Source of the DNA: an uncultured Clostridia bacterium
GTDB taxonomy: Bacteria; Bacillota; Clostridia; Christensenellales; Borkfalkiaceae
Length of the DNA: 64,000 bases
NCBI GenBank assembly: GCA_944368775.1
Contig: CALVXB010000007.1
Location: forward strand, 52,925 to 116,924
Reading direction: 5' to 3'
The position numbers and the translations under genes are program-made. This document shows, piece after piece, positions 44,137 through 53,275 of the stretch. Below the pieces are notes generated by a model. It saw nothing but the letters and a program-made list of their open reading frames with translations. It was not told the origin of the DNA and made no database searches. Positions within the stretch are counted from its first letter, which is position 1. Each line of letters begins with the position of its first letter.

Positions 44137-45402
44137 TTATTTTTCCTCTCCATCGCCGTCTACGCCGAGGCGGCTGTCGCCCGGGCGAGGCAGCCGCTCG
44201 CCGCGCACGTCCATGTCGACCGAATGTTTGTCCTCAAACATGATAGCGCGCTGCAGCTTCGCGTAGCCATGCTTTTCGCGGATGCGCGCGACAGCCTCTT
44301 CGGCGCGCGCCTTCTTTTCGTAATCGCCGCGCAGCGCATCGAAGGTGAGCTGCTCCACGCCGCGGTCAAACCCGGACGCCGTGACACCCAGCCCGCGCAC
44401 GCCTCGCCGCGCGGCGTATTTTTGGCAGAAGAGCTCGTACGCGGCCCCGGCGATCTCTCCGCACAGCGCCGTCGGGCGCACGTGCTTTTGCCACGAGTAC
44501 CCCTGCATCGCGTTGTCGCGCACCCACAGATGAACGGTGTCCGCCTTGCCCAGCCCCGCGTCGCGCATGCGCGCGGCGACGCTCTCGCTCAACACGTACA
44601 ACAGCCGCTTGACGTCCTCTTTTTGGTAAATATCTTCAAAATAGGTCAGCGAATTGCCGACCGACTTGAGCGCGTCGCGCTCGCAGGAGGGGCTGACGGG
44701 ATCGGCATCCTCGCCGCGCGCGTAGGCGGAGAGCGTCGCACCCCACTTGCCCAACTTTTGCATGAGCAGAGCGCGGTCGGCAGACGCCAGCGCGCCAATG
44801 GTGCGGATACCGAGCTTTTCGAGCTTCTCCTCCGTCGCCTTGCCGACGTACAGCAGCTGCGAGACGGGGAGCGGCCAGATCTTTGTTTGAAAATCATTGC
44901 GGCCGACCACGGTGACCGCATCCGGCTTTTTGAGGTCGGAGGCGAGCTTTGCGAACACTTTGTTGAAGCTGACCCCAACCGAGACGGTCAGGCGCAGTTC
45001 CTCTTTGACCGCCTTGCGGATGCGCTCGGCGATCTGTTCGCCGCTGCCGAAGATGCTGCTGTGCGTCACGTCCAGCCAGCACTCGTCGATGCCGAAGGAC
45101 TCGACGCGGTCGGTAAAGCGCCCGTAGATCTCGCGCACCGCGCGCGACGCGCGCCCGTATTCGTGGAAGCGCACCGGCCGCACGACCAAACCGGGGCACT
45201 TTCGCTGCGCCTCCCAAATGACGTCGCCCGTGCGGACGCCGAAGCGCTTGGCCTCCTCGCTCTTGGCGAGCACGACGCCGTGCCGCGACTCCTTGTCGCC
45301 GCAGACGGCGATCGGCTTCCCTGCAAGTTCTGGAAAGAGTTTCGTTTCGACGGTCGCGTAAAAATTATTCAGATCGGAATGTAAAATGACCCTATCTTCC
45401 AT
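44137..45402 (-). CDS. dinB: DNA polymerase IV (Y family)
   Basis: A 421-residue translesion polymerase. It opens HSDLNNFYATVE with the first catalytic Asp, and SFGIDECWLDVT holds the second acidic pair. Later parts show the helix-hairpin-helix and little-finger regions. Length is normal for DinB. The ATG is about 11 bp downstream of repeat copy 10 and lacks a Shine-Dalgarno site. No LexA box of its own is visible. Confidence 0.95.
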   Translation of the reverse strand: MEDRVILHSDLNNFYATVETKLFPELAGKPIAVCGDKESRHGVVLAKSEEAKRFGVRTGDVIWEAQRKCPGLVVRPVRFHEYGRASRAVREIYGRFTDRVESFGIDECWLDVTHSSIFGSGEQIAERIRKAVKEELRLTVSVGVSFNKVFAKLASDLKKPDAVTVVGRNDFQTKIWPLPVSQLLYVGKATEEKLEKLGIRTIGALASADRALLMQKLGKWGATLSAYARGEDADPVSPSCERDALKSVGNSLTYFEDIYQKEDVKRLLYVLSESVAARMRDAGLGKADTVHLWVRDNAMQGYSWQKHVRPTALCGEIAGAAYELFCQKYAARRGVRGLGVTASGFDRGVEQLTFDALRGDYEKKARAEEAVARIREKHGYAKLQRAIMFEDKHSVDMDVRGERLPRPGDSRLGVDGDGEEK

Positions 45403-45411
45403 CTTTGTAGC

Positions 45412-45443
45412 GCGTTTATGTCACACATAGTACTATGCAAAAC
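45412..45443 (-). repeat. dispersed palindromic element, copy 10 (short form)
   Basis: GCGTTT and AAAAC arms flank ATGTCACACATAGTACTATGC. It fills most of the gap between the U32 gene stop and the dinB start codon. Confidence 0.87.
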
Positions 45444-45469
45444 AAAGAAATCCCCAATTTAATCAGTAT

Positions 45470-46657
45470 TTACGGGATCAAACGCAGAATATCTCCCGCC
45501 GCGAGCGGGTATGGGCATCGCAGGCGCAGCTTCTGCATGACCAGCTTTGCGTCCGTCACGAACTCTCCTTCTTCATCCCGCATCTCTTCCACCGCAAACA
45601 CTTTGCCGAAGCTCTCGCCCGGCGACAAGATCTCGAGCTTATCCCCGACGCGGAAGCGCCCGCGCATCTGCACGAGCGGCACATCGCCGCCCTCGAGCAC
45701 GTCCGCGGCATACCGCCGCGTGCCCGCCTCCTGCGAGTCGGTGAGGTTGACGGTGTCGTCGTTTTGGCCGAAGGCGTACGCCGTCGTGAAGGCGCGGTGC
45801 GCGACCTTGCGCAGCTCTTCTTGTCCTTGCTCTGCGGTCAGCTCGCCGTCCATCACCCGCCGATAGGCGTTGACGACGGTCGCCAAATAACAGGCGCTCT
45901 TCATCCGCCCCTCGATCTTGAAGGAGCAGACGCCCGCGCCGCGCAGCGCGTCGAGGTGGGAGAGCATGTTCAGGTCTTTGCTGTTGAGGATATAGGTGCC
46001 GCGCGCATCCTCTTCGATGGGATACTCTCCGCCCTCATCGCGCGCGCACAGGCGATAGCTCCAGCGGCAGGCCTGCACGCAGGCGCCGCGATTGGAATCG
46101 CGCCCGTCCAAGTAGTTACTGAGCAGGCAACGCCCGCTGTATGAGATACACATCGCCCCGTGCACGAAGGCCTCCAGCTCCAAATCGGGACAAAAGGCGT
46201 GGATGGACGCGATCTCCGCGAGGGAGAGCTCGCGCGCGAGCACGACGCGCTCGGCGCCCTGTTCCTGCCAAAATTTCGCCGCGTAGCGGTTGGTCGTGTT
46301 CGCTTGCGTGGAGATGTGCAGCGGCAGCCCGGGTGCCGCCTTTTTGGCGACCGAAAATACGCCCGCGTCCGTCACGAGCGCCGCGTCCGCGCCGATCTCG
46401 CGCAAAAAGGCGAAGTGATCGGCGAGCGCGGGAAAGTCGCCCTCCCGCGCGAAGATATTGGCGGCGACATAAACCTTCTTACCGCGTGCGTGCGCGTAGC
46501 CGACCGCCGCGCGCAACTCCTCTTCCGAAAAATTGTCGGCAAAAGAGCGGAGAGAAAAATTCTTTCCGCCGAGGTAGACCGCATCCGCGCCGTAATACAG
46601 CGCCGTCTTCAGTTTTTCAAAGCTGCCCGCAGGCGCGAGCAATTCCGCTTTTTGCAA
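45470..46657 (-). CDS. U32 family protein, probable tRNA uridine hydroxylation factor (TrhP-like)
   Basis: A 395-residue U32 protein, opening ELLAPAGSFEKLKTALYYGADAVYLGG and containing the signature EAFVHGAMCISYSGRCLLSNYL with a Cys cluster (ACVQACRWSYRLC). U32 members such as TrhP and UbiU bind an Fe-S cluster and hydroxylate wobble U34 of tRNA or quinones using prephenate-linked chemistry. The TrmR-like methyltransferase next door points to tRNA. The start is TTG at 46657 with AAGGAGG seven bases upstream. Confidence 0.85.
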   Translation of the reverse strand: MQKAELLAPAGSFEKLKTALYYGADAVYLGGKNFSLRSFADNFSEEELRAAVGYAHARGKKVYVAANIFAREGDFPALADHFAFLREIGADAALVTDAGVFSVAKKAAPGLPLHISTQANTTNRYAAKFWQEQGAERVVLARELSLAEIASIHAFCPDLELEAFVHGAMCISYSGRCLLSNYLDGRDSNRGACVQACRWSYRLCARDEGGEYPIEEDARGTYILNSKDLNMLSHLDALRGAGVCSFKIEGRMKSACYLATVVNAYRRVMDGELTAEQGQEELRKVAHRAFTTAYAFGQNDDTVNLTDSQEAGTRRYAADVLEGGDVPLVQMRGRFRVGDKLEILSPGESFGKVFAVEEMRDEEGEFVTDAKLVMQKLRLRCPYPLAAGDILRLIP

Positions 46658-46695
46658 GATGCAGCCTCCTTACGCCCGATTTGCGCAGCTTTTTC

Positions 46696-46733
46696 GCATT
46701 TTGCATAGTACTATGCGTGACATAATTCGATAT
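46696..46733 (+). repeat. dispersed palindromic element, copy 11
   Basis: Carries the uninterrupted 14-bp palindrome GCATAGTACTATGC followed by GTGACATAATTCGATA. It touches the stop codon of the methyltransferase gene. Confidence 0.87.
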
Positions 46734-47356
46734 TATTCCCTGCGCACGGAGAGGGCGACGCCCTCCCCGACGTCGAGCACGCTCGTGACGAGGTCGGGGT
46801 CGGCGCAGACGAGTTCGAGATATTCTCTGATCTTCCGCACGATCGAGCGGCGCTTGGGCGGCATCTCTTCCCTGCCGTCTACCCAGCCGTACAGCAGAAC
46901 GTCGTCCGCAAACAGCACGCCGCGCGGCGCCAAAAGACGCTTCAGATCGGGGAAATAGGCGGCGTACTGCGCCTTCGGCCCATCCAAAAAGATGAGCCCG
47001 AAGGGCTCTTCGAGCGCCTCGAGCACATCTTTTGCATCGCCGCAAACTGCGCGCACGCGATCCGCCACGCAAAACTCTTCAAAATAGGCCCACGCCGTGC
47101 GGTAGCGCGCCTCATCCGCCTCGACGGTGACGAGGCGCGCCTGCGGGCACTCGCAAAGCAGCGCGAGCGAGGTGAGCCCCTCCCCCGTGCCGATCTCTAA
47201 GATGCGGTCGGGCGCGCGCATCCGCGCGCAGGCAAGCAGCAGCTGCAGCGTATCGTCTGGCGCGCACGGATCGCGCCCCTCTTTGGCGCCCTCCCGCAGC
47301 GCGGCGAGGCGCTCGCTCTGCCGCAGATGCAGCAGCGAACGAAGGTACTCGTTCAT
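46733..47356 (-). CDS. O-methyltransferase, TrmR-like tRNA 5-hydroxyuridine methyltransferase
   Basis: A 207-residue SAM-dependent class I methyltransferase with motif I ILEIGTGEGLTSL, acidic VTVEADEARY, GDAKDVLE and LIFLDGPKAQY. It resembles the YrrM/TrmR group that converts ho5U34 to mo5U34, and it is followed by a U32 (TrhP-like) gene as in the Bacillus yrrMNO arrangement. Its ATG overlaps the rnj stop (TGATG). Specific tRNA role is inference from context. Confidence 0.82.
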   Translation of the reverse strand: MNEYLRSLLHLRQSERLAALREGAKEGRDPCAPDDTLQLLLACARMRAPDRILEIGTGEGLTSLALLCECPQARLVTVEADEARYRTAWAYFEEFCVADRVRAVCGDAKDVLEALEEPFGLIFLDGPKAQYAAYFPDLKRLLAPRGVLFADDVLLYGWVDGREEMPPKRRSIVRKIREYLELVCADPDLVTSVLDVGEGVALSVRRE

Positions 47357-49281
47357 CACACGCGGACGATGTTCGCCATGATGACGGGGTTCTGCTTGGT
47401 CTTTTTATAGATAAAGTTTTTGACCTGTTTTTTAATGGCGGCGGCGAGCTCGGTATTGTCGACGTCCGCCTGCACGTCTACCTGATTGACGCAGTTTTCG
47501 ACGATGCGGCGGATGTCCGCATGGTAATCGGCGTTGTCGGGCATGACGAAGCCGCGGTTGACGACGACGGGGTCGCTGAGCAGGTCGCCTAGCTTTTCGG
47601 ATACGCACGCCGTGATGACGAAGATGCCGTCTTCGGAGAGGTGCTTGCGGTCCTTCATGACCACGCTGTTTTCGCGGTCCTCGAGGTTCCCGCCGTCGAC
47701 GAGGCGAGACCCGGAGGACACGCTCTCGCCGAATTGGATAGCCTCCGGCGCCAGTTCGACGCAGTTGCCGATGTCGGCGATGAGGATGTTGTTCTCGCTC
47801 ATGCCGAGGTCCATCGCCAGGCGCGCGTGCCGCTTGAGGTGGCGATACTCGCCGTGCACGGGGATAAAGAACTGCGGCTTGAGCAGCGAGTGCAAAATTT
47901 TCAGCTCTTCCTGGCATGCGTGGCCGGAGACGTGGATCTTTTCCAGCGACTCGTAGACGACGTTCGCCCCCTTGCGGTAGAGATTGTTGATGACTTTATA
48001 GATCATCTTTTCGTTGCCCGGGATGGGGCTCGCGGAGATGATGATGGTGTCGTTCGCGCCGATCTTGACCTTATTGAAGTCGCCCGACGCCATGCGCGTG
48101 AGCGCGCTCATCGGCTCGCCCTGCGTACCCGTCGAAATGATGACGATCTCGCGGTCAAAATAATTTTTCGTCTTTTCGACGTCGATGAGCACCCCCTCGG
48201 GGATGGTCAGCTCGCCGATCTTGGTCGCCGCGTCCACGACGTTGAGCATGCTGCGCCCGGAGAGCGCGACTTTGCGGCGGTACTTGACGGCGATATCGAC
48301 GATCTGCTGTACGCGGTGCACGTTGGATGCGAACGTCGCCACGATGATGCGGCGGTTGAGATTTTCCGAAAAGAGGTGGTCGAGCGTCGTGCCGACGACC
48401 GTCTCGCTCATCGTGTACCCCATGCGCTCGACGTTGGTCGACTCGCACAGCAGCAGTTTGACCCCCTCGCGACCGATCTCGGCGATGCGGGAGAGGTCGA
48501 TCTGCTCGCCCGCGACGGGCGTGAGGTCGATCTTGAAGTCGCCGCTGTGATAGATGCGGCCGTTGGGCGTGTCGATGGAGAGCGCCACCGCGCCCGCGAT
48601 GGAGTGATTCACGTTGATGAATTCGACGCCGAAGCAGCCGAGCTTCACCTTGTCGCCCGGCTTGACGCACACGAGCTGCGCGCGGTTGATATGATGCTCG
48701 CGCAGCTTGTTGTCTGCGAGCGCGAGCGTCAGCTTGGTCGCATAGACGGGCACATTGATCTCTTTGAGCAGGTAAGCGATGCCGCCGACGTGGTCCTCGT
48801 GCCCGTGCGTGATCAGCAGGCCGCGCACCTTGTTTTTATTGGCGACGAGATAGCTGATGTCGGGGATGACGAGGTCGATGCCGGGCAGCTCCTCGTCCGG
48901 AAAAGTGAGGCCGGCGTCGATAATGATGATGTCGTTGCCATACTCGATGGCGGTCATATTTTTGCCGATCTCGCCGATGCCGCCCAAAAAGATGACCTTG
49001 ACGGGCGGTTTGCCCTTGCCGCGCTTGCCGCGCCCCTTGCGCTGCTTCTGCTGCCGATCTTCCTGCTTGTTTTCATTGCGCCGATCGTTCCGGTCATTGC
49101 GGCCGTGCGCAAACGCCTTCTCCGCCCGCGCCTCCGCTTTCGCGCCCTCGCGCCCGTCTTTGCGGCGGTCGCTTGCCAGCGCAACGTCCTTGGCGTTTCC
49201 TAAAAATTGCGGCATTTCCGCGTACATCTTCTTCGATTTTTCTCTGTCCTGTGTAAGTTCTTTCTCTCTTTTCTGCTTCAA
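47356..49281 (-). CDS. rnj: ribonuclease J
   Basis: A 641-residue metallo-beta-lactamase/beta-CASP ribonuclease of mRNA decay and rRNA maturation. The core starts at KVIFLGGIGEIGKNMTAIEY, with metal motif THGHEDHVGG and beta-CASP STGTQGEPMSAL. About 95 extra N-terminal residues are strongly basic and charged (KRGKGKPP-type), perhaps an RNA-binding extension. The start is TTG at 49281 with AAGGAG five bases upstream; the longer frame is not supported. Confidence 0.95.
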   Translation of the reverse strand: MKQKREKELTQDREKSKKMYAEMPQFLGNAKDVALASDRRKDGREGAKAEARAEKAFAHGRNDRNDRRNENKQEDRQQKQRKGRGKRGKGKPPVKVIFLGGIGEIGKNMTAIEYGNDIIIIDAGLTFPDEELPGIDLVIPDISYLVANKNKVRGLLITHGHEDHVGGIAYLLKEINVPVYATKLTLALADNKLREHHINRAQLVCVKPGDKVKLGCFGVEFINVNHSIAGAVALSIDTPNGRIYHSGDFKIDLTPVAGEQIDLSRIAEIGREGVKLLLCESTNVERMGYTMSETVVGTTLDHLFSENLNRRIIVATFASNVHRVQQIVDIAVKYRRKVALSGRSMLNVVDAATKIGELTIPEGVLIDVEKTKNYFDREIVIISTGTQGEPMSALTRMASGDFNKVKIGANDTIIISASPIPGNEKMIYKVINNLYRKGANVVYESLEKIHVSGHACQEELKILHSLLKPQFFIPVHGEYRHLKRHARLAMDLGMSENNILIADIGNCVELAPEAIQFGESVSSGSRLVDGGNLEDRENSVVMKDRKHLSEDGIFVITACVSEKLGDLLSDPVVVNRGFVMPDNADYHADIRRIVENCVNQVDVQADVDNTELAAAIKKQVKNFIYKKTKQNPVIMANIVRV

Positions 49282-49315
49282 AATAGCTCCTTTTTCAGTC
49301 CGGTCGGGCACGCAA

Positions 49316-49343
49316 ACAAAGGGCTGCAACAGATCAGCCCTTC
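49316..49343 (-). terminator. terminator of the acidic-repeat protein gene
   Basis: Minus-strand stem AAGGGCTG / CAGCCCTT with an ATCTGTTG loop, then TGTTTG. The T tract is modest. Confidence 0.65.
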
Positions 49344-49395
49344 GCCCGCACGGCGCATCTGCGCGCCGCCGACCACACTTCCTATAATATAAATT

Positions 49396-50532
49396 TTACT
49401 TTTCAGACGACTCGCCCTCCGCGGTCTGTGCGCGCGGTTCAGCCTCGCCTGTATGCTTCTCATCGACTTCTGCCCCTTCGGCAGCATCTCCTTCCGGCGC
49501 CTCCCGCGCCGGATTCTCGGTAACATTTTCCCCTTTTTCAGAAAAATCTTCTGCAGCGGCAGTATTTTCTTCGGGAAGCGCTTGCGCGTCCATAGGCTGC
49601 TCTTCTTCGGGAAGAACTTGCGCGTCCATAGGCTGTTCCTCTTCGGGAAGAACTTCTTCGTCTGCGGGCTGCTCTTCTTCGGGAAGAACTTCTTCGTCTG
49701 CGGGCTGCTCTTCTTCGGGAAGAACTTCTTCGTCTGCGGGCTGCTCTTCTTCGGGAAGAACTTGCGCGTTCGCAGGCTGTCCCTCTTCGGGAAGAACTTG
49801 CGCGTCCGCGGGCTGCTCTTCTTCGGCGGCCTCTTCCTCCGCCTGCGGCGCTTCCGTTGCGGCGGTCTCGGCTTCTGCCGCCTCTTCGGCGCTGTCATCG
49901 AAAGCGTCTGCCGCTTTTTCGTCGGTCATGTTTTGCGCGCGCGCCGCCAAAGCCGACTCCAGCTCGGCAATGCGCTTTTCCATCGCCTCGATCGTTTGCG
50001 CGTCGCTGCGCGCGGTCATATGCGCGACCATCCGCCGCGCCAGATCGTCCGTGTCGATGCCCGCGGCAAGCACTTTTTCTGCGACCTTGTCCGCGAGCAC
50101 ATCCATGCGCGCGCTGAGCTGTGCATAGATCGCCGTGTCCTGGCGGCAGGAATAGCGGATCTCGCGCAAGATCTCGTTTTTTGCCCGCTCTATATTGCCG
50201 GAGATCGCGGCATACAGCCGCTCGAGCGCATCCGAGAGCGTCACGCGCTCGCGCGCGGCCGAAGCGTCCCGGCCGCCCTGCGCGCCACCGGCAGCGATCT
50301 CTGCCAGCAGTTCGCGGCGGCGGCGTTCCAGCTCGGCGACCATCGCGCTGACGTCCGCCCGCTTATACCCGCCGTACTCGCCCGTCTCCGGCTTGCCGTC
50401 CCTCTTGCGAAGGGCGTCGATCTCGTCCATCGAGGCGAGCACATCGCGCAGCTGCGCGAGTTCTCTGTCCGCCGCGCGGAGCTTTTCCTCCGCCGAAAGA
50501 TCTCGATCTCTCTTCTCCGGTTCAGACGCCAT
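49396..50532 (-). CDS. unknown acidic protein with coiled-coil N-terminus and 12-residue tandem repeats
   Basis: A 378-residue protein. Residues 1-205 are charged and predicted helical, with coiled-coil segments. Residues about 235-320 hold seven 12-residue repeats of the type LPEEEQPADEEV. The tail to residue 378 is also Glu/Ala-rich. No signal peptide or membrane segment is seen. The start ATG follows GGAGGAAGG. It has its own promoter and a terminator, so it is monocistronic. It may be a cytoplasmic scaffold; no family is recognised. Confidence 0.7.
   Translation of the reverse strand: MASEPEKRDRDLSAEEKLRAADRELAQLRDVLASMDEIDALRKRDGKPETGEYGGYKRADVSAMVAELERRRRELLAEIAAGGAQGGRDASAARERVTLSDALERLYAAISGNIERAKNEILREIRYSCRQDTAIYAQLSARMDVLADKVAEKVLAAGIDTDDLARRMVAHMTARSDAQTIEAMEKRIAELESALAARAQNMTDEKAADAFDDSAEEAAEAETAATEAPQAEEEAAEEEQPADAQVLPEEGQPANAQVLPEEEQPADEEVLPEEEQPADEEVLPEEEQPADEEVLPEEEQPMDAQVLPEEEQPMDAQALPEENTAAAEDFSEKGENVTENPAREAPEGDAAEGAEVDEKHTGEAEPRAQTAEGESSEK
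49573..49824 (-). repeat. seven 36-bp tandem repeats inside the acidic-protein gene
   Basis: Each unit runs GGGAAGAACTT...CTTCTTC on the plus strand and encodes 12 residues. The three central units are identical and the outer ones differ at a few codons, a sign of recent unit expansion. Confidence 0.93.
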
Positions 50533-50583
50533 GCCCTTCCTCCATAGACCGTAAAAAACGCGGCCGCAAATACAGTTTTTTTT

Positions 50584-50612
50584 ATTTTACTATATTTCGG
50601 GAAAAAAGTAAA
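50584..50612 (-). promoter_or_regulatory. vegetative promoter of the acidic-repeat protein gene
   Basis: Minus-strand TTTACT, 17-bp spacer, TAAAAT. Confidence 0.7.
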
Positions 50613-50715
50613 TGCTTTGCCCGACCGTTTTTTGACAAATGCGAGAACTTTTTACGCGCACGCAGCGAAAAATGAAAAATTTTTGCGAGTATCTTTGTTT
50701 GTACGCCTCAAAGAC

Positions 50716-50744
50716 TTGTCAAAATTTTTGCGTTATATTATAAT
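50716..50744 (+). promoter_or_regulatory. vegetative promoter of serC-serA
   Basis: TTGTCA, 17-bp spacer, TATAAT, about 84 bp before serC. Confidence 0.87.
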
Positions 50745-50827
50745 ATTACTATGCGTATCGTATCATACCGCACAGGCAGCGATGCGATGACAGCCAAGGA
50801 AATCTCATTCAATAAGGAGTGAACGAT

Positions 50828-51901
50828 ATGAGAGTTTACAATTTTTCGGCAGGCCCTTCCATGCTTCCGCTCGAAGTTTTGGAAGAAGCGCAGAGAGAGC
50901 TGCTCGATTTTGCGGGCACGGGCATGAGCGTGTGTGAGATCAGCCACCGCGACAAGGCCTTTTCCGCCATCGTTGAGGAAGCCGAGGCGAACCTTCGCGA
51001 GCTGATGAACATCCCTGACGACTATTGCGTCCTGTTTGTACAGGGCGGCGCAAGCCAGCAGTTTGCCGCAGTTCCGCTCAACCTGATGCACACGGGCAAG
51101 GCAGACTATGTGGTCACCGGCAACTTCTCGAAAAAGGCGTGGCAGGAGGGCAAGATCTTCGGTGAAGCCCGCTGCGTCGCATCTTCTGAAGACAAGACGT
51201 ACACCTACATCCCCGACGTGGACAAGATCCCCTTCAACGACGACGCGGATTATGTGCACATCTGCTCGAACAACACCATCTTCGGCACCCGCTACATCAA
51301 GTTCCCGACCGTCAAGGCGCCCCTCGTCGCCGATATGAGCTCGGAGATCCTCTCCCGCGAAGTAGACGTGACCAAATTCGGCGTCATCTATGCTGGCGCG
51401 CAGAAGAACGTCGCCCCCGCCGGCGTGACCATCGTCATCGCGCGCAGAGACCTCATCGAAAACCCGCTCGCCATCTGCCCGACCATGCTCAAATGGAAGA
51501 CGCAGGCGGACAACGGCTCCCTCTACAACACCCCGCCCTGCTTCGCCATCTACATGGCAAACCTCGTGTTCCGTCATCTGAAAAAGCTGGGCGGCATCAA
51601 AGAGATCAACAAGATCAACGAGTACAAGGCCGGCCTGCTGTACGACTTTATCGACAACTCCAAGTTCTATACCAACAGCGTGCAGAAGGAGTACCGCTCC
51701 ATCATGAACGTGCCCTTCGTCACCCCCTCCAAAGAGCTGGACGACAAGTTCGTCAAAGAGTCGAAGGCCGCAGGCCTCGTCTCCCTGAAGGGTCACCGCC
51801 TCGTCGGCGGCATGCGCGCCTCCATCTACAACGCGATGCCCGTCGAAGGCGTCAAGGCGCTCATCGAGTTCATGAAGAAGTTTGAAACGGAAAACGCATA
51901 A
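50828..51901 (+). CDS. serC: phosphoserine aminotransferase
   Basis: A 357-residue PLP transaminase making phosphoserine from 3-phosphohydroxypyruvate. It opens VYNFSAGPSMLPLEVLEEA, with the PLP lysine in GAQKNVAPAG and the Arg-containing C-terminus GHRLVGGMRASIYNA. The ATG at 50828 has AAGGAG eight bases upstream. Followed by serA after 36 bp, forming a two-gene serine pathway operon; serB is not adjacent. Confidence 0.96.
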   Translation: MRVYNFSAGPSMLPLEVLEEAQRELLDFAGTGMSVCEISHRDKAFSAIVEEAEANLRELMNIPDDYCVLFVQGGASQQFAAVPLNLMHTGKADYVVTGNFSKKAWQEGKIFGEARCVASSEDKTYTYIPDVDKIPFNDDADYVHICSNNTIFGTRYIKFPTVKAPLVADMSSEILSREVDVTKFGVIYAGAQKNVAPAGVTIVIARRDLIENPLAICPTMLKWKTQADNGSLYNTPPCFAIYMANLVFRHLKKLGGIKEINKINEYKAGLLYDFIDNSKFYTNSVQKEYRSIMNVPFVTPSKELDDKFVKESKAAGLVSLKGHRLVGGMRASIYNAMPVEGVKALIEFMKKFETENA

Positions 51902-51937
51902 TCTTTCACGAATATCACTTGATAAGGAGAACTGAAA

Positions 51938-53095
51938 ATGCCGAATATACTCAAGTTAAACGAGATCAGCGCAGTCGCCGATAAAGAATTCCCTGCCGGC
52001 TACGTATTCTCGAAGGAGATCGAAAAGCCGGACGGCATCATGCTGCGGTCCTTCAACATGCACGAATATCCGCTCAACGACGAGCTGCTCGCCGTGGCGC
52101 GCGCGGGCGCGGGAACGAACAACATCCCCATCCCCGCCTGCACCGAAAAGGGCATCGTCGTCTTCAACACCCCGGGCGCCAACGCGAACGCAGTCAAAGA
52201 ACTCGTCCTCTGCGAACTCTTCCTCGGCGGCCGCAAGATCGTCGACGCCATCGATTGGGTCAAGACGCTCAAGGGCACCGAGGGCATCTCAAAGGCGGTC
52301 GAAAAGGGCAAATCGAAGTTTGTCGGCCATGAGATCCTCGGCAAGACGCTCGGCGTCATCGGCCTTGGCGCCATCGGCGTCGCCGTCGCGAACGCGGCGG
52401 TCGACCTCGGCATGAAGGTGCTCGGCTACGACCCCTTCCTCTCCGTCAGCGGCGCGCTCCACCTCGACACCCGCGTCCAAGTGGTCGGCCTCGACGACCT
52501 GCTCAAGAATGCGAACTTCATCACCGTGCACGTCCCCCTCACTCCGGACACGAAGCAGATGTTCAATGCAGACGCATTCGCAAAGATGCAGGACGGCACC
52601 GTGCTCGTCAACAATTCGCGCGGCGAACTCGCCGACAACGCGGCCGTGCTCGAAGCGGTCGAAAGCGGCAAGCTCGAGCGCTACATCACCGACTTCCCCG
52701 GCGAGGAGCTGATCGGCGCCAAAAACGTCATCTGCGTCCCCCACCTCGGCGCTTCTACCCCCGAAGCGGAGGACAACTGCGCGGCGATGGCGGCGAGAGA
52801 GCTCGTCGACTACATCGAGAACGGCAACGTGACGCACAGCGTCAACTTCCCCGACGTCAGCGCGCCCCGCGCCGCGGCAGCACGCCTTTGCATCATGCAC
52901 GAGAACGCGGAAGGCGTGATCAACGCGATCACCTCCGTCATCTCGGGCGAGGGCATCAACATCGCCAACCTGCTCGACAAGTCGAAGAAGGACAAGGCGT
53001 ATATGATCCTCGACCTCGATTCCAAGCCGTCGGATACGGCAGTCAAGGCGATCGAAGGGCTCAAGGGCATCATCCGCGTCCGCCTGCTCGCGTAA
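51938..53095 (+). CDS. serA: D-3-phosphoglycerate dehydrogenase
   Basis: A 385-residue NAD-dependent dehydrogenase, first step of serine synthesis. The Rossmann motif is GVIGLGAIGVAVA; catalytic Arg in NNSRGELAD, Glu in TDFPGEE and His in VPHLGAST are present. A C-terminal ACT domain (about 318-385) suits serine feedback. Start ATG with AAGGAG nine bases upstream; a terminator follows. Confidence 0.95.
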   Translation: MPNILKLNEISAVADKEFPAGYVFSKEIEKPDGIMLRSFNMHEYPLNDELLAVARAGAGTNNIPIPACTEKGIVVFNTPGANANAVKELVLCELFLGGRKIVDAIDWVKTLKGTEGISKAVEKGKSKFVGHEILGKTLGVIGLGAIGVAVANAAVDLGMKVLGYDPFLSVSGALHLDTRVQVVGLDDLLKNANFITVHVPLTPDTKQMFNADAFAKMQDGTVLVNNSRGELADNAAVLEAVESGKLERYITDFPGEELIGAKNVICVPHLGASTPEAEDNCAAMAARELVDYIENGNVTHSVNFPDVSAPRAAAARLCIMHENAEGVINAITSVISGEGINIANLLDKSKKDKAYMILDLDSKPSDTAVKAIEGLKGIIRVRLLA

Positions 53096-53115
53096 ATGAA
53101 CGATCGAACCATACG

Positions 53116-53145
53116 GCCGCGCCCGCAAGGGCGCGGCTATTTTTC
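53116..53145 (+). terminator. rho-independent terminator of serA
   Basis: 9-bp stem GCCGCGCCC / GGGCGCGGC with a GCAA loop, followed by TATTTTT. Confidence 0.92.
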
Positions 53146-53275
53146 CGCCCGACGCCCGTTTCTGCCGCAAACAGAGCGATTCCAAGAAACTCGGAGCAAA
53201 TTGCGGGCGAATTCTTTGCTATTTTACTCCGAAAAGGTTAGAATATAAGTACAAAAGCACCGCAAGGAGGAGAAT

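Noticed and set aside
50739..50765. TATTACTATGCGTATCGTATCATA near serC looked like another copy of the element.
   Set aside because: It lacks GTAC and TGACATA, does not follow a stop codon, and includes the -10 region of the serC promoter.
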